DNA of 64,000 nucleotides from PR03 sp964353555 (GTDB lineage: Bacteria > Myxococcota_A > UBA9160 > PR03). The stretch spans positions 1 through 64,000 of the forward strand of contig CAYGWM010000002.1 in assembly GCA_964353555.1 (NCBI GenBank), given 5' to 3'. The position numbers and the translations under genes are program-made. Positions 16,257 to 23,797 of the stretch are shown one piece after another (the first letter of the stretch is position 1; each line of letters begins with the position of its first letter). The notes under the pieces are model-generated. The model saw only the letters and a list, made by a program, of their open reading frames with translations, was not told the DNA's origin and did not search any database.

Positions 16257-18419
16257 TCACTGCGCCTGCGCGCCGGACTCGCGCGACTGTCGAAACGGCT
16301 GGCCACTCGCGTAGAGCGCGCGTCGCGACTCGATGATCGCCGCGATTGGCGGCTGTCCCGCGGCGCGCGCGAGCGCAGCCGCGCGCGAGGCCGTCGCCAC
16401 CGCGGCTTCGAAGCGCCCGACCTCTGCGTAGGCCGCGGCCAGCGCGTCGAGCAGCGCGGGCGTCGCGACGGACGGCGTCGCGAGCAGCGGCTCGAGCAGC
16501 GCAATCGCCTCGGCGCCGTTGCGCTCGCGCGGATCGGGATGCGTCGCGAGGATCCAGGCAAGATCGTTCGCCGGCGCTGCGGAGTTCGGCGCGATCCGCA
16601 GCGCGGTGCGCGACTCGCGTGCCGACTCGCTGAGATCTCCGCGCGACGCGAGCACCCGCGCAAGTTGGATATGCAGCTCCGCGGTATCGGGAGAGAGATC
16701 TGCTGCGCGACGTAGACGGCGGACACCGTCCTCCGACTGCGGGTCGCGGCGCAGCACGAGCAAGGCGTAGTCGTATTGGGCTTGCGCGAAGTCGGGCAGC
16801 AGCTCCGCGGCACGCGCGAGTACGCGCTCCGCAGCGTCGACCTTGCCTTGCCGCGCGAGCGTGCGTCCCAGTTGGTGGTGGGCGAGGCCGAAGTCGGGTT
16901 TGATCCGCACCGCCTCGTCGAAACTCCGGGCGGCGTCATCGGCGCGACCGCGCTCCAGCAGCGTGACACCGAGGTTGTACCAGGTGACCTCGTCATCGCG
17001 GTATTGCGGCAGTGGCCAGTTGGTGAGTAGCAGCGCGATCGCGGCGAGAACGAGCCCAGGCAACCACGCGCGACGGCCGTCGCGTTCGCGCAGCGCGCGA
17101 ACGATCGCAGGCGTTGCGGCGAGTCCCGCGCCGGCGAAGACGGCGAGGAGCGGAACCATCGGAAAGCGGTAGCGCGCGAAGACGAAGAACAGCGCGACCG
17201 ACGCGGCGAAGCCGAGGATCAGCCCGTACAAGATCGCCAGGCGGCGCCAATCGCGACGGGTCACCCAGACTCCCAGCACCGCGAGCGGAACCAGCGAGCC
17301 GAAGCCGAAACAGCTGCGTAGCCCGCGCAAGATCCACGACTGCGACGCAAAGACGTCGATCGATTCCGAGTCGGCGAGTTCGATCGCGTGGAAGGTGAGA
17401 AACGTCTTCCATGCCATCTGCCGCAACCACGCGAGCGGCTGGTGCGCGACGAACGCGAGCGCCTGATTCGTCCAGTACGCGGAGACCTCGCTCGGCGTCA
17501 GGCTGCGACCGCTCGCTTCTTCCGCGAGCCGGACGGCGTCGGCGCGTTCGGCGCGCGCGTCACCGCGTCCCGCCACCAACGGTGCGTAGAGACCATTCGC
17601 GCCCGGGTGGTTGCCGATGAAGAGATTCGGCCCGAGCTGGGACGTCGACAGGAAGAATTCGCCGCCGATCCGGTAGTTGCGCCACGCGACCGGGAGCAGC
17701 ACGGACGCGGACGCGATCAGGAACACCGCGGCCCACGCGCTGCGCCGCAGCATCGTCGTGCCGCGGAAATACAACAACAGCCACGGAACGACGACGAGAT
17801 ATACGGCGCGCGCGTTCTCGCGATTCAGCGTCAGCGCAGCCAGTGCAACGCCGAGCGCGACGAGCAGCACGACGCGCTGCCTCGCGAGGAACGCCGCGAT
17901 CAGCGCGAGCACGGTCGTCGTGAGGAACAGATCGAGCGAAGACTTCTGGATCAGGCCGTCAAAGAAGATCGCGGGCGGATGGATCGCGAGCAGAAGCCCG
18001 GCGCAAAGCCCCGCGCGGCGCGAGATCAGCTTCGTTCCCGCGTAGACGAGCAGCACGCACGAGAGCGAACCGAGCAGTGCCTGGACCGCGCGCACCAGCA
18101 GCAGATTGTGTTCCCCGAGCGTGTAGAGCACGCCGAGGAAGTAGGGATAGAGCGGCGCTTGGTAGAAGGCCTCGCGCCCGATCCAGTCGCCCGCGGCGAT
18201 CGCGCGCGCCCACGCGTCGTACTGCTGCCCGTCGCCGAAGAGTTCCGTGAAGAGCAGTGAATCGCGCAACTGGTAGGCGTAGAGTGCGCGCAGCGCGAGA
18301 GCCATACCGAAGACCGCGACGTAGCCGAACCCAGGGCTCCGCCACCGAGAAGTCACCGCGGCCGCCACGTCGGCCCCTCCGGAACCTTGAAGACCGGCCA
18401 ACCTACCATGACTGAGCAT
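16257..18419 (-). CDS. GT-C-like membrane protein with C-terminal TPRs
   Basis: A 720-aa protein. The first 450 or so residues are a polytopic membrane domain with an early acidic loop (FGDGQQYDAWARAIAAG) and then YQAPLYPYFLGVLY. This layout resembles ArnT/PMT-type GT-C glycosyltransferases that use lipid-linked sugars. From about residue 480, after the last helix, tetratricopeptide repeats follow (WYNLGVTLLERGRADDAARS and at least four more). This is similar to other TPR-tailed GT-C proteins, some of which modify proteins. The ATG at 18419 lacks an obvious ribosome site, so the start could be the GTG at 18356. It stands alone on the minus strand at the edge of the polysaccharide region. The acceptor is unknown. 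Confidence 0.78.
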   Translation of the reverse strand: MLSHGRLAGLQGSGGADVAAAVTSRWRSPGFGYVAVFGMALALRALYAYQLRDSLLFTELFGDGQQYDAWARAIAAGDWIGREAFYQAPLYPYFLGVLYTLGEHNLLLVRAVQALLGSLSCVLLVYAGTKLISRRAGLCAGLLLAIHPPAIFFDGLIQKSSLDLFLTTTVLALIAAFLARQRVVLLVALGVALAALTLNRENARAVYLVVVPWLLLYFRGTTMLRRSAWAAVFLIASASVLLPVAWRNYRIGGEFFLSTSQLGPNLFIGNHPGANGLYAPLVAGRGDARAERADAVRLAEEASGRSLTPSEVSAYWTNQALAFVAHQPLAWLRQMAWKTFLTFHAIELADSESIDVFASQSWILRGLRSCFGFGSLVPLAVLGVWVTRRDWRRLAILYGLILGFAASVALFFVFARYRFPMVPLLAVFAGAGLAATPAIVRALRERDGRRAWLPGLVLAAIALLLTNWPLPQYRDDEVTWYNLGVTLLERGRADDAARSFDEAVRIKPDFGLAHHQLGRTLARQGKVDAAERVLARAAELLPDFAQAQYDYALLVLRRDPQSEDGVRRLRRAADLSPDTAELHIQLARVLASRGDLSESARESRTALRIAPNSAAPANDLAWILATHPDPRERNGAEAIALLEPLLATPSVATPALLDALAAAYAEVGRFEAAVATASRAAALARAAGQPPIAAIIESRRALYASGQPFRQSRESGAQAQ

Positions 18420-18625
18420 TGGCGGAACAGTGCGAACAGGCCCTGCCAGCCGTTGGCCCTAGCTCCTCGGTAGGACGTGTCGTAAAGGTCATTCTCGATC
18501 CCATGCGCAGCGCGGCCGACGCACCGCGCGCCTCCCCGCGCAGCCCAACGCTCGGCCGCGCAACGCATAGGACCCTCCTGGTTCTGGCAAGCCCCGGCTG
18601 TGGAGCGAGCGCCTGCCGCGTGCCC

Positions 18626-18988
18626 TTCGGCGAGGGCGTCACGCTGCCCATTCTCGCCGCGGAGGATCTCGCCGTCTTCAAGGTGGTCTTCGATCGCTGG
18701 CGGGACTGGACCGACATCGAGGAGATGCTGACGCGCAACGTCGCCGCGCGAGCGACGGTGCGGCGCGTGGTACGGCGGGACCAGCGCGGCGGCACGCCGA
18801 GATTCGAGGAGCCGAAGACCGCGCGCAGCCGGCGCACCATGCCGCTCTCGCCGGTGCACGTCGTGAGCGCACGGGTCGGCCACGCCAGCGCCCGGATGAC
18901 GCTCGACGCGTACGCGCACGCGATGCCGGCCGACGAATCCGAAGCGCCCAACCGCCTGGAGGCCGTCTTGTTCTGTTGCGGCGAGTGA
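18626..18988 (+). pseudogene. Mosaic of nucleotidyltransferase and tyrosine-recombinase fragments
   Basis: One open frame carries three unrelated pieces. Codons at 18626-18739 (LPILAAEDLAVFK, DWTDIEEML) look like the tail of a nucleotidyltransferase-type toxin/antitoxin protein. Codons at 18797-18850 (FEEPKTARSRRTMPL) match the start of a phage-integrase catalytic domain. Codons at 18851-18973 (VSARVGHASARMTLDAYAHAMP) match its last part, including the segment that normally carries the nucleophilic Tyr (DAYAHAMP). The part between, holding the catalytic Arg and HxxR, is missing. This is a decayed mobile-element scar, and no function is expected. Confidence 0.65.
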
Positions 18989-19274
18989 CTCTATAAAGTG
19001 TCGGCTGGGAGTGTGTGCCGTGTGTGTGCAGACGGGGCGGATGGGGCAACACGAGGCGAAAACGTCGACACGGTGACTCGTGCATTTCCGCGCACTTGGA
19101 GACCCGAAGGCACGGGGCGGACGCTTCTAGCCGCGTTTAAACCCAGGGGGTCGGCGGTTCTATCCTGTCCGCGCCCATCAATCGCATCGATTGCACCGAG
19201 GACGGGCTGCGCTGGCGGGGCGCGCTGGATAGACTCGCGCTCCTTTTGTTCCACGAATCGACAGGGAGACCGCG
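18989..19274. other. Non-coding stretch with a possible tRNA 3' remnant
   Basis: No gene is supported here. The segment 19153-19169 can fold like a T-arm (GGCGG, loop TTCTATC, CTGTC, with two G-U pairs) and is followed by CGCGCCCATCA, like a degraded tRNA acceptor end. No matching anticodon arm or 5' acceptor strand was found. Next to integrase fragments, this could be an old attachment site. The call is tentative. Confidence 0.3.
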
Positions 19275-19916
19275 ATGAGTACATTGCCGCCGGCTGGCAC
19301 TTCGGCAGAGGATTTCTTCGAGTCCTTCGTTCTCGAGGCCTTCAAGGCCAACCCGTTGCCCGATGAAGCCAAGGAGATCGACGTCACGCTGGGCGTCATG
19401 CTCCACGGCGACGGCGGCGGCGAATGGCGCTTCCACATGAATCGCGGCGATATGAAGGTCGCGCGCGGTTCGACCGAGGACGCCGCGTTCACGCTGATCC
19501 AGAGCGTCGCCGACTGGCGTGGCGCGCTCTGGGAGGGACGCGGTGGTGTGTTCGGTCGCCAGTCGCAGTCGATGTTCCAGCCGGGTGCGGGTGCGGGCGC
19601 GGCGGGCGGCATGTCGCCTGCGGCGCTTGCGCAGCTCCAGGCGCTGCGCGGCGTGATCCGCATGGTCGTGACGGGCGGCCCGGGCGGTGACTGGATGGTG
19701 AACTTCAAGCTCGGTCCCGGCCCCGTGCCGTCGGAGCCGACCACCATCGTGACGATCGCAGCGGCCGATGCCGACGCGCTCGAGCGCGGCGAACTCGATC
19801 CGATGCAGGCGTTCATGTCGGGCAAGATCATGGTTGCCGGCGACATGACGCTGATGATGCAGATGCAGGCGATCCAGATGCAGGCCCAGGCGATGGCGCA
19901 GGCGAAGAAGGCTTAG
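19275..19916 (+). CDS. SCP2 sterol-carrier-domain protein
   Basis: A 213-aa protein with an SCP2-like lipid-binding fold: EIDVTLGVMLHGDGGGEWRF, then MKVARGSTEDAAFTL, and a late AFMSGKIMVAGDMTLMMQMQ, which matches the conserved G-K-(I/L)-x-(V/I)-x-G-(D/N) end of the family. A Gly/Ala-rich insert (GAGAGAAGG) and a Met/Gln-rich C-terminal helix (MQAIQMQAQAMAQ) are unusual additions. It may bind fatty acyl or sterol-type lipids; the true ligand is unknown. GGGAG lies 7 nt before the ATG. It stands alone after the mobile-element scar. Confidence 0.82.
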   Translation: MSTLPPAGTSAEDFFESFVLEAFKANPLPDEAKEIDVTLGVMLHGDGGGEWRFHMNRGDMKVARGSTEDAAFTLIQSVADWRGALWEGRGGVFGRQSQSMFQPGAGAGAAGGMSPAALAQLQALRGVIRMVVTGGPGGDWMVNFKLGPGPVPSEPTTIVTIAAADADALERGELDPMQAFMSGKIMVAGDMTLMMQMQAIQMQAQAMAQAKKA

Positions 19917-19945
19917 CAGCGTGCTGACCCAGCGACTGGTCTGCT

Positions 19946-19974
19946 TTGCGGCGTCAGGGTGGATTGGCTAACAA
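19946..19974 (+). promoter_or_regulatory. Possible tRNA-Asp promoter
   Basis: TTGCGG at 19946-19951 and TAACAA at 19969-19974 are separated by 17 bp, placing transcription start about 18 nt before tRNA-Asp. The -35 fits the TTGCC/G type seen elsewhere in this window, but the -10 lacks the final T, so support is modest. Confidence 0.35.
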
Positions 19975-19998
19975 CCGCGACCTTCACGGCGAGAACGC

Positions 19999-20075
<77 letters not shown>

Positions 20076-20083
20076 CTCGCCGC

Positions 20084-20139
20084 CGAGCGGACGCCGCTCG
20101 CCGCGCAGCGATCTGATCGGACACGGTCCGATCGCTGCG
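20084..20139 (+). terminator. Two tandem hairpins after tRNA-Asp
   Basis: The first hairpin has a perfect 7-bp stem (20084-20090 with 20094-20100). The second has an 8-bp stem (20115-20122 with 20126-20133) extended by a 6-bp stem across a 5-nt bulge. Both have the same ACG loop. No U-tract follows, so they may be processing or pausing signals rather than classic terminators. Confidence 0.45.
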
Positions 20140-20247
20140 ACGCGGCCCGCGGGCGCTCCCGCCCTTCCCCAAGTCGCACGCGCGTCCAGCCGAAGGCCCT
20201 AGCGATGGACCCGGAAGGGCCGGATCGGGGGTTGCCTGCAGGCCAGC

Positions 20248-21219
20248 GTGCTCGTCATCGACGACTCGAGTTCGGCCCGCCGGGAGATCCGCGCGGTCCT
20301 CGAGAGCTCGCGTCTATTTGCTCGCATCCTCGAAGCCGTCGATGGACTCGCCGGCCTGCGCATGCTGCTCGCGGAAACCATCGACGCCGTGATCTGCGAT
20401 CTCGAGATGCCCGGCCTCGACGGCGAAAAGTTGTTGCGGGCGCAGCGATCGCGACCCGAGGGCATGGATGTGCCGTTCTTCTTCCTGACGGCCCAGCGCG
20501 ATCCGGATCGCATGGCACGGCTGCTGCGCGCTGGTGCCAGTGACACCATCCAGAAGCCATTCCATCCCGCCGAGCTGCTGGCGCGGCTCGAGACCCACCT
20601 GCGGCTGCGCCGGTTGCAAGCCGAGCTGCGCGACAAGAACGCGATGCTCGAACGCATCTCCACGACGGACTCAGTGACGGGTATGCATACGCGCCGCTAC
20701 GTCGGCGAAGTCCTGTCGATCGAGGTATTGCGCGCGACTCGCTATCGCACGCCCCTCTCGGTGGTGATGTGCGACCTCGATCACTTCAAACGCGTCAACG
20801 ACGCATTCGGCCACCCCGCAGGCGACGCCGTGCTCGCCGGCGCCGGCGAAGTGATCCGCCGTACGCTGCGCGCAACGGACATCGCCGGTCGCTACGGAGG
20901 CGAAGAATTCCTGCTCGTGCTGCCCGGGACCGACCTCGACGGCGCGGGCATGCTCGCCGAGCGCGTGCGTGCAGCGATCGAGCAGACGGATTTCGACGTT
21001 GGTGCCGCAGCGTCGCATTCCGTCACGATGAGCGTCGGCGTCGCTGCGTTCGGGGAGGGCCAGCGTGTGGAAACGCTGGTGGCGGCCGCCGACGAAGCGC
21101 TCTACGCGGCGAAGGGAAACGGGCGCAACTGCGTCGCCACGGCGGGCAACACGCCGCGGGGTCTTGACAGGTCCGGCGGGAAGACTAAACCCGGCGACCG
21201 AGCCAGGAGATCCAAATGA
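20248..21219 (+). CDS. Response regulator with GGDEF domain (PleD-like diguanylate cyclase)
   Basis: A 323-aa protein. Residues 1-120 are a receiver domain with Asp5/Asp6, phospho-acceptor Asp51 (VICDLEMPG) and Lys in IQKPF. Residues about 150-300 are a GGDEF domain with an intact active site GGEEF at 217-221 and a canonical inhibitory site RATD at 208-211, exactly five residues upstream. It should make cyclic di-GMP when phosphorylated and be feedback-inhibited. The start is GTG at 20248, directly before LVIDD; the ribosome site is weak. No kinase lies next to it. It overlaps the following small gene by 4 bp (ATGA). PilZ and DUF4388 proteins at 57-63 kb could be part of the same signalling network. 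Confidence 0.92.
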   Translation: MLVIDDSSSARREIRAVLESSRLFARILEAVDGLAGLRMLLAETIDAVICDLEMPGLDGEKLLRAQRSRPEGMDVPFFFLTAQRDPDRMARLLRAGASDTIQKPFHPAELLARLETHLRLRRLQAELRDKNAMLERISTTDSVTGMHTRRYVGEVLSIEVLRATRYRTPLSVVMCDLDHFKRVNDAFGHPAGDAVLAGAGEVIRRTLRATDIAGRYGGEEFLLVLPGTDLDGAGMLAERVRAAIEQTDFDVGAAASHSVTMSVGVAAFGEGQRVETLVAAADEALYAAKGNGRNCVATAGNTPRGLDRSGGKTKPGDRARRSK

Positions 21220-21494
21220 CCGATCCCGAGCGCACGCAGGACGTCGATCCCGAGGACGAAGAGTTCGAAGAGGAGCCGCGCAATCCCTTCGACAACCCGT
21301 ATTTCCTGCCGGTGCTGCTCACAGGCTTCGCACTCTGGTGCGGTTGGGATGGCTTCATCTCCGATAAGTTTCTGGATCGGCCCGGGACACTCTGGTTCAA
21401 CCGCTCAGCGTTCGTAGTGCTCGGCTCGATCTCGGCCTGGATGACGATCCGGGCGCGCCGCGAGACCAACACGCCGAAGATCGACGCGCCCTAG
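21216..21494 (+). CDS. Small membrane protein, unknown function
   Basis: A 92-aa protein. Residues 1-25 are very acidic (DPEDEEFEEEP). Two hydrophobic stretches follow (YFLPVLLTGFALWCGW and FVVLGSISAWMTI) with NPFDNPYFLP before the first. No family was recognised. It is translationally coupled to the diguanylate cyclase by an ATGA overlap, so a link with c-di-GMP signalling is possible but unproven. It ends 1 bp from the convergent rarA stop. Confidence 0.72.
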   Translation: MTDPERTQDVDPEDEEFEEEPRNPFDNPYFLPVLLTGFALWCGWDGFISDKFLDRPGTLWFNRSAFVVLGSISAWMTIRARRETNTPKIDAP

Positions 21495-21495
21495 A

Positions 21496-22887
21496 TCATC
21501 GATCGCGCGATGGACGCCGCCGCGCGCGCCAGCTTGCCAGCCGCTCGGCCAGCGCATCCTCGGCGCCATTCTGCGTGGGCTCGTAGAAGCGCGCCTCGCC
21601 GATCTCCTCGGGCAGGTTCCATGTCTCCACGAAGCCGCCCGGCTCGTCGTGCGGGTAGCGATAGTCGCGGGCGTGGCCGAGCTCTCGCAGCAGCGCGGTG
21701 GGCGCATTGCGCAGGTGGAGGGGAACCGGCGCCGCGCCGTGTTGCCGCACCGCCTCCGCCGCGCGATCGAGAGCGACGTAGGACGCGTTGCTCTTGGGGG
21801 CGCAGGCCAGGTAGGTGATCGCCTGCGCCAGGTTGATGCGGGCTTCGGGCATGCCGATCCGCTCGATCGCCTGATACGCAGCGACCGCCAGCGGCAGCGC
21901 CGCAGGCTCGGCGTTGCCGACATCCTCGGAAGCGAAGATCACCAGCCGCCGCGCCAGGAAGCGCGGATCCTCGCCGGCCTCGAGCATGCGCGCGGCGAAA
22001 TAGAGCGCGGCGTCGGGGTCGCTCGCGCGCAGGCACTTGATGAAGGCCGACACGATGTCGTAGTGCTGCTCGCGATCACGATCGTGGCGGAGCCAGGCGA
22101 TGCCCGCGGCGCGTCGCACGACGTCGACGTCGAGCTGCCGCAAGGCGGCGTCACCGGCGTGTACGAGTTGCGCGGCGGACTCGAGCAGTCCCAGCCCGCG
22201 TCGCGCATCGCCATCCGCTGCTGCGGCCAGCGCCGAAAGCGCCTCCGGCGCGACGTCCAGCGCAAGCGCGCCGAGTCCGCGCTCGCGATCCGCGATCGCG
22301 CGCGTGAGGAGCGCTGCGATCGCGTCGCGTGAGAGCGGCGCAAGCGTGAAGACGCGACAACGCGACAGCAGCGGCGCCACCACCTCGAACGACGGATTCT
22401 CGGTCGTGGCACCGATCAGCGTCACCGTGCCCCGCTCGACGTGGGGCAGCAGCGCGTCCTGCTGGGCGCGGTTGAAGCGATGGATCTCGTCGAGGAACAG
22501 CACCGTGCGCCGGCCCGACCCGCTGTCGCGCGCGGCGCGCTCGGCGACCTCGCGCACGTCGCGCACGCCCGCTGTTACGGCTGAGAGCGTCACGAGGGTC
22601 GCGCGCGCCGGGTCGCCGGCGAGCAATCGCGCCAGCGTCGTCTTGCCGCAGCCCGGTGGCCCCCACAGGATCAGCGAGGGCAAGGCGCCCGACTCGGCGA
22701 GTTGACGCAGCGGGCCGTTCGGGCCGACGAGTTCGTCCTGGCCCACGACCTCGGCGAGAACACGCGGCCGCATGCGATCCGCAAGCGGTGCGTGCGCAGC
22801 GCGCGCGGCCGCATCGGCGCGTTGCGACGGCGCGCTGCCGATCGGAGTCTGTCGGTCGAAGAGCGGCAGCGATTCGTCACTCGGCAT
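21496..22887 (-). CDS. rarA: Replication-associated recombination protein A
   Basis: A 463-aa AAA+ ATPase of the RarA/MgsA/WRNIP1 family. Walker A is GPPGCGKT at residues 76-83, Walker B is FLDEIHRFN from 131, and sensor 1 is GATTENPSFEV. The C-terminal region (DIVSAFIKCLRASDPDAALY, YRYPHDEPGG) is diagnostic for RarA. It acts at stalled forks with SSB. Length is normal (about 440-450). The ATG at 22887 is divergent from nadK with 52 bp between, where both promoters must lie. Confidence 0.95.
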   Translation of the reverse strand: MPSDESLPLFDRQTPIGSAPSQRADAAARAAHAPLADRMRPRVLAEVVGQDELVGPNGPLRQLAESGALPSLILWGPPGCGKTTLARLLAGDPARATLVTLSAVTAGVRDVREVAERAARDSGSGRRTVLFLDEIHRFNRAQQDALLPHVERGTVTLIGATTENPSFEVVAPLLSRCRVFTLAPLSRDAIAALLTRAIADRERGLGALALDVAPEALSALAAAADGDARRGLGLLESAAQLVHAGDAALRQLDVDVVRRAAGIAWLRHDRDREQHYDIVSAFIKCLRASDPDAALYFAARMLEAGEDPRFLARRLVIFASEDVGNAEPAALPLAVAAYQAIERIGMPEARINLAQAITYLACAPKSNASYVALDRAAEAVRQHGAAPVPLHLRNAPTALLRELGHARDYRYPHDEPGGFVETWNLPEEIGEARFYEPTQNGAEDALAERLASWRARRRPSRDR

Positions 22888-22939
22888 GGGCGGATGCTAA
22901 TCGATGCGCTAACTCCCGAACGACCCCCCGAGGCGATGC

Positions 22940-23797
22940 ATGGCGATCCGCACTGTTGGCGTGGCGATCAAGCCGGGCGAATCGCGCGCGCTCGAGGCGG
23001 TGCGCGATCTCGCGAAGTGGCTCGCGGAGCGCCGCGTGCGTGCGTGCTTCGAGACCGATGCCGCCGCTGCGATCGGCGAAGCCGGCGTCTCGCGCGCGGA
23101 CATGGTGCGCGAAGCGGACCTGCTGATCGTGCTCGGCGGCGACGGCACGTTGCTCTCGGTCGTTCGCGCGCTCGGAGAGCGCGCCGTCCCGATCCTCGGC
23201 GTCAATCTCGGCACGCTCGGCTTCCTGGTGGAAGTATCGGTCGACGAAATGCACGAAGCGCTCGCCCGTGCACTCGACGGCAAGATGACGATCGAGCCCC
23301 GCATGCGGCTCGCGGTGCGACTGCTGCGCGACGGCCGCGAGCTTCGGCGCTGGCTCGCGTTGAACGACGCGGTGATCACCAAGGGCGCCTCGGCGCGCAT
23401 CGTCGACCTCGAAGCGCGCGCCGACGGTCAGCTCGTCACCACCTACCACGCCGACGGGTTGATCGTGTCGACACCGACCGGCTCTACCGCGTACACGCTC
23501 TCGGCGGGCGGGCCGATCCTGCTGCCGGGCGTGCCGTCGCTGGTGCTGACGCCGATCTGCCCGCACGCGCTGACGCAGCGACCACTCGTGCTTCCCGATT
23601 CCGCGGTGATCGAAGTCATCGTGCATCCGCGCGGCGGCGAAGTGCAGCTCGCGATCGATGGGCAGGAGGGCGCGCCGCTGCAGGACGGCGACCTCGTCGA
23701 AGTCCGGCGCTCCGAGCACCCCGCGCTGCTGCTGGTGTCGCCCACCCACTCGCGTTTCGAAGTGCTGCGCAGCAAGTTGCGCTGGGGCGAGCGGTGA
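22940..23797 (+). CDS. nadK: NAD kinase
   Basis: A 285-aa protein that phosphorylates NAD to NADP. It has the GGDGT motif at residues 66-70, the NAD-binding LNDAVITKG block, and the glycine-rich HADGLIVSTPTGSTAYTLSAGGP segment conserved in all NAD kinases. The C-terminus (VEVRRSEHPALLL) is normal. The start is ATG at 22940; the ribosome site is weak (GAGG). It overlaps recN by 4 bp (GTGA), the common nadK-recN pairing of many Gram-negative bacteria. Confidence 0.95.
   Translation: MAIRTVGVAIKPGESRALEAVRDLAKWLAERRVRACFETDAAAAIGEAGVSRADMVREADLLIVLGGDGTLLSVVRALGERAVPILGVNLGTLGFLVEVSVDEMHEALARALDGKMTIEPRMRLAVRLLRDGRELRRWLALNDAVITKGASARIVDLEARADGQLVTTYHADGLIVSTPTGSTAYTLSAGGPILLPGVPSLVLTPICPHALTQRPLVLPDSAVIEVIVHPRGGEVQLAIDGQEGAPLQDGDLVEVRRSEHPALLLVSPTHSRFEVLRSKLRWGER

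Noticed and set aside
22702..23793. N-terminal extension of recN by more than 360 codons
   Set aside because: The extension overlaps the rarA start and the whole of nadK in another frame; RecN homologues begin at the IESLRIANLAV strand, matching the GTG at 23794.
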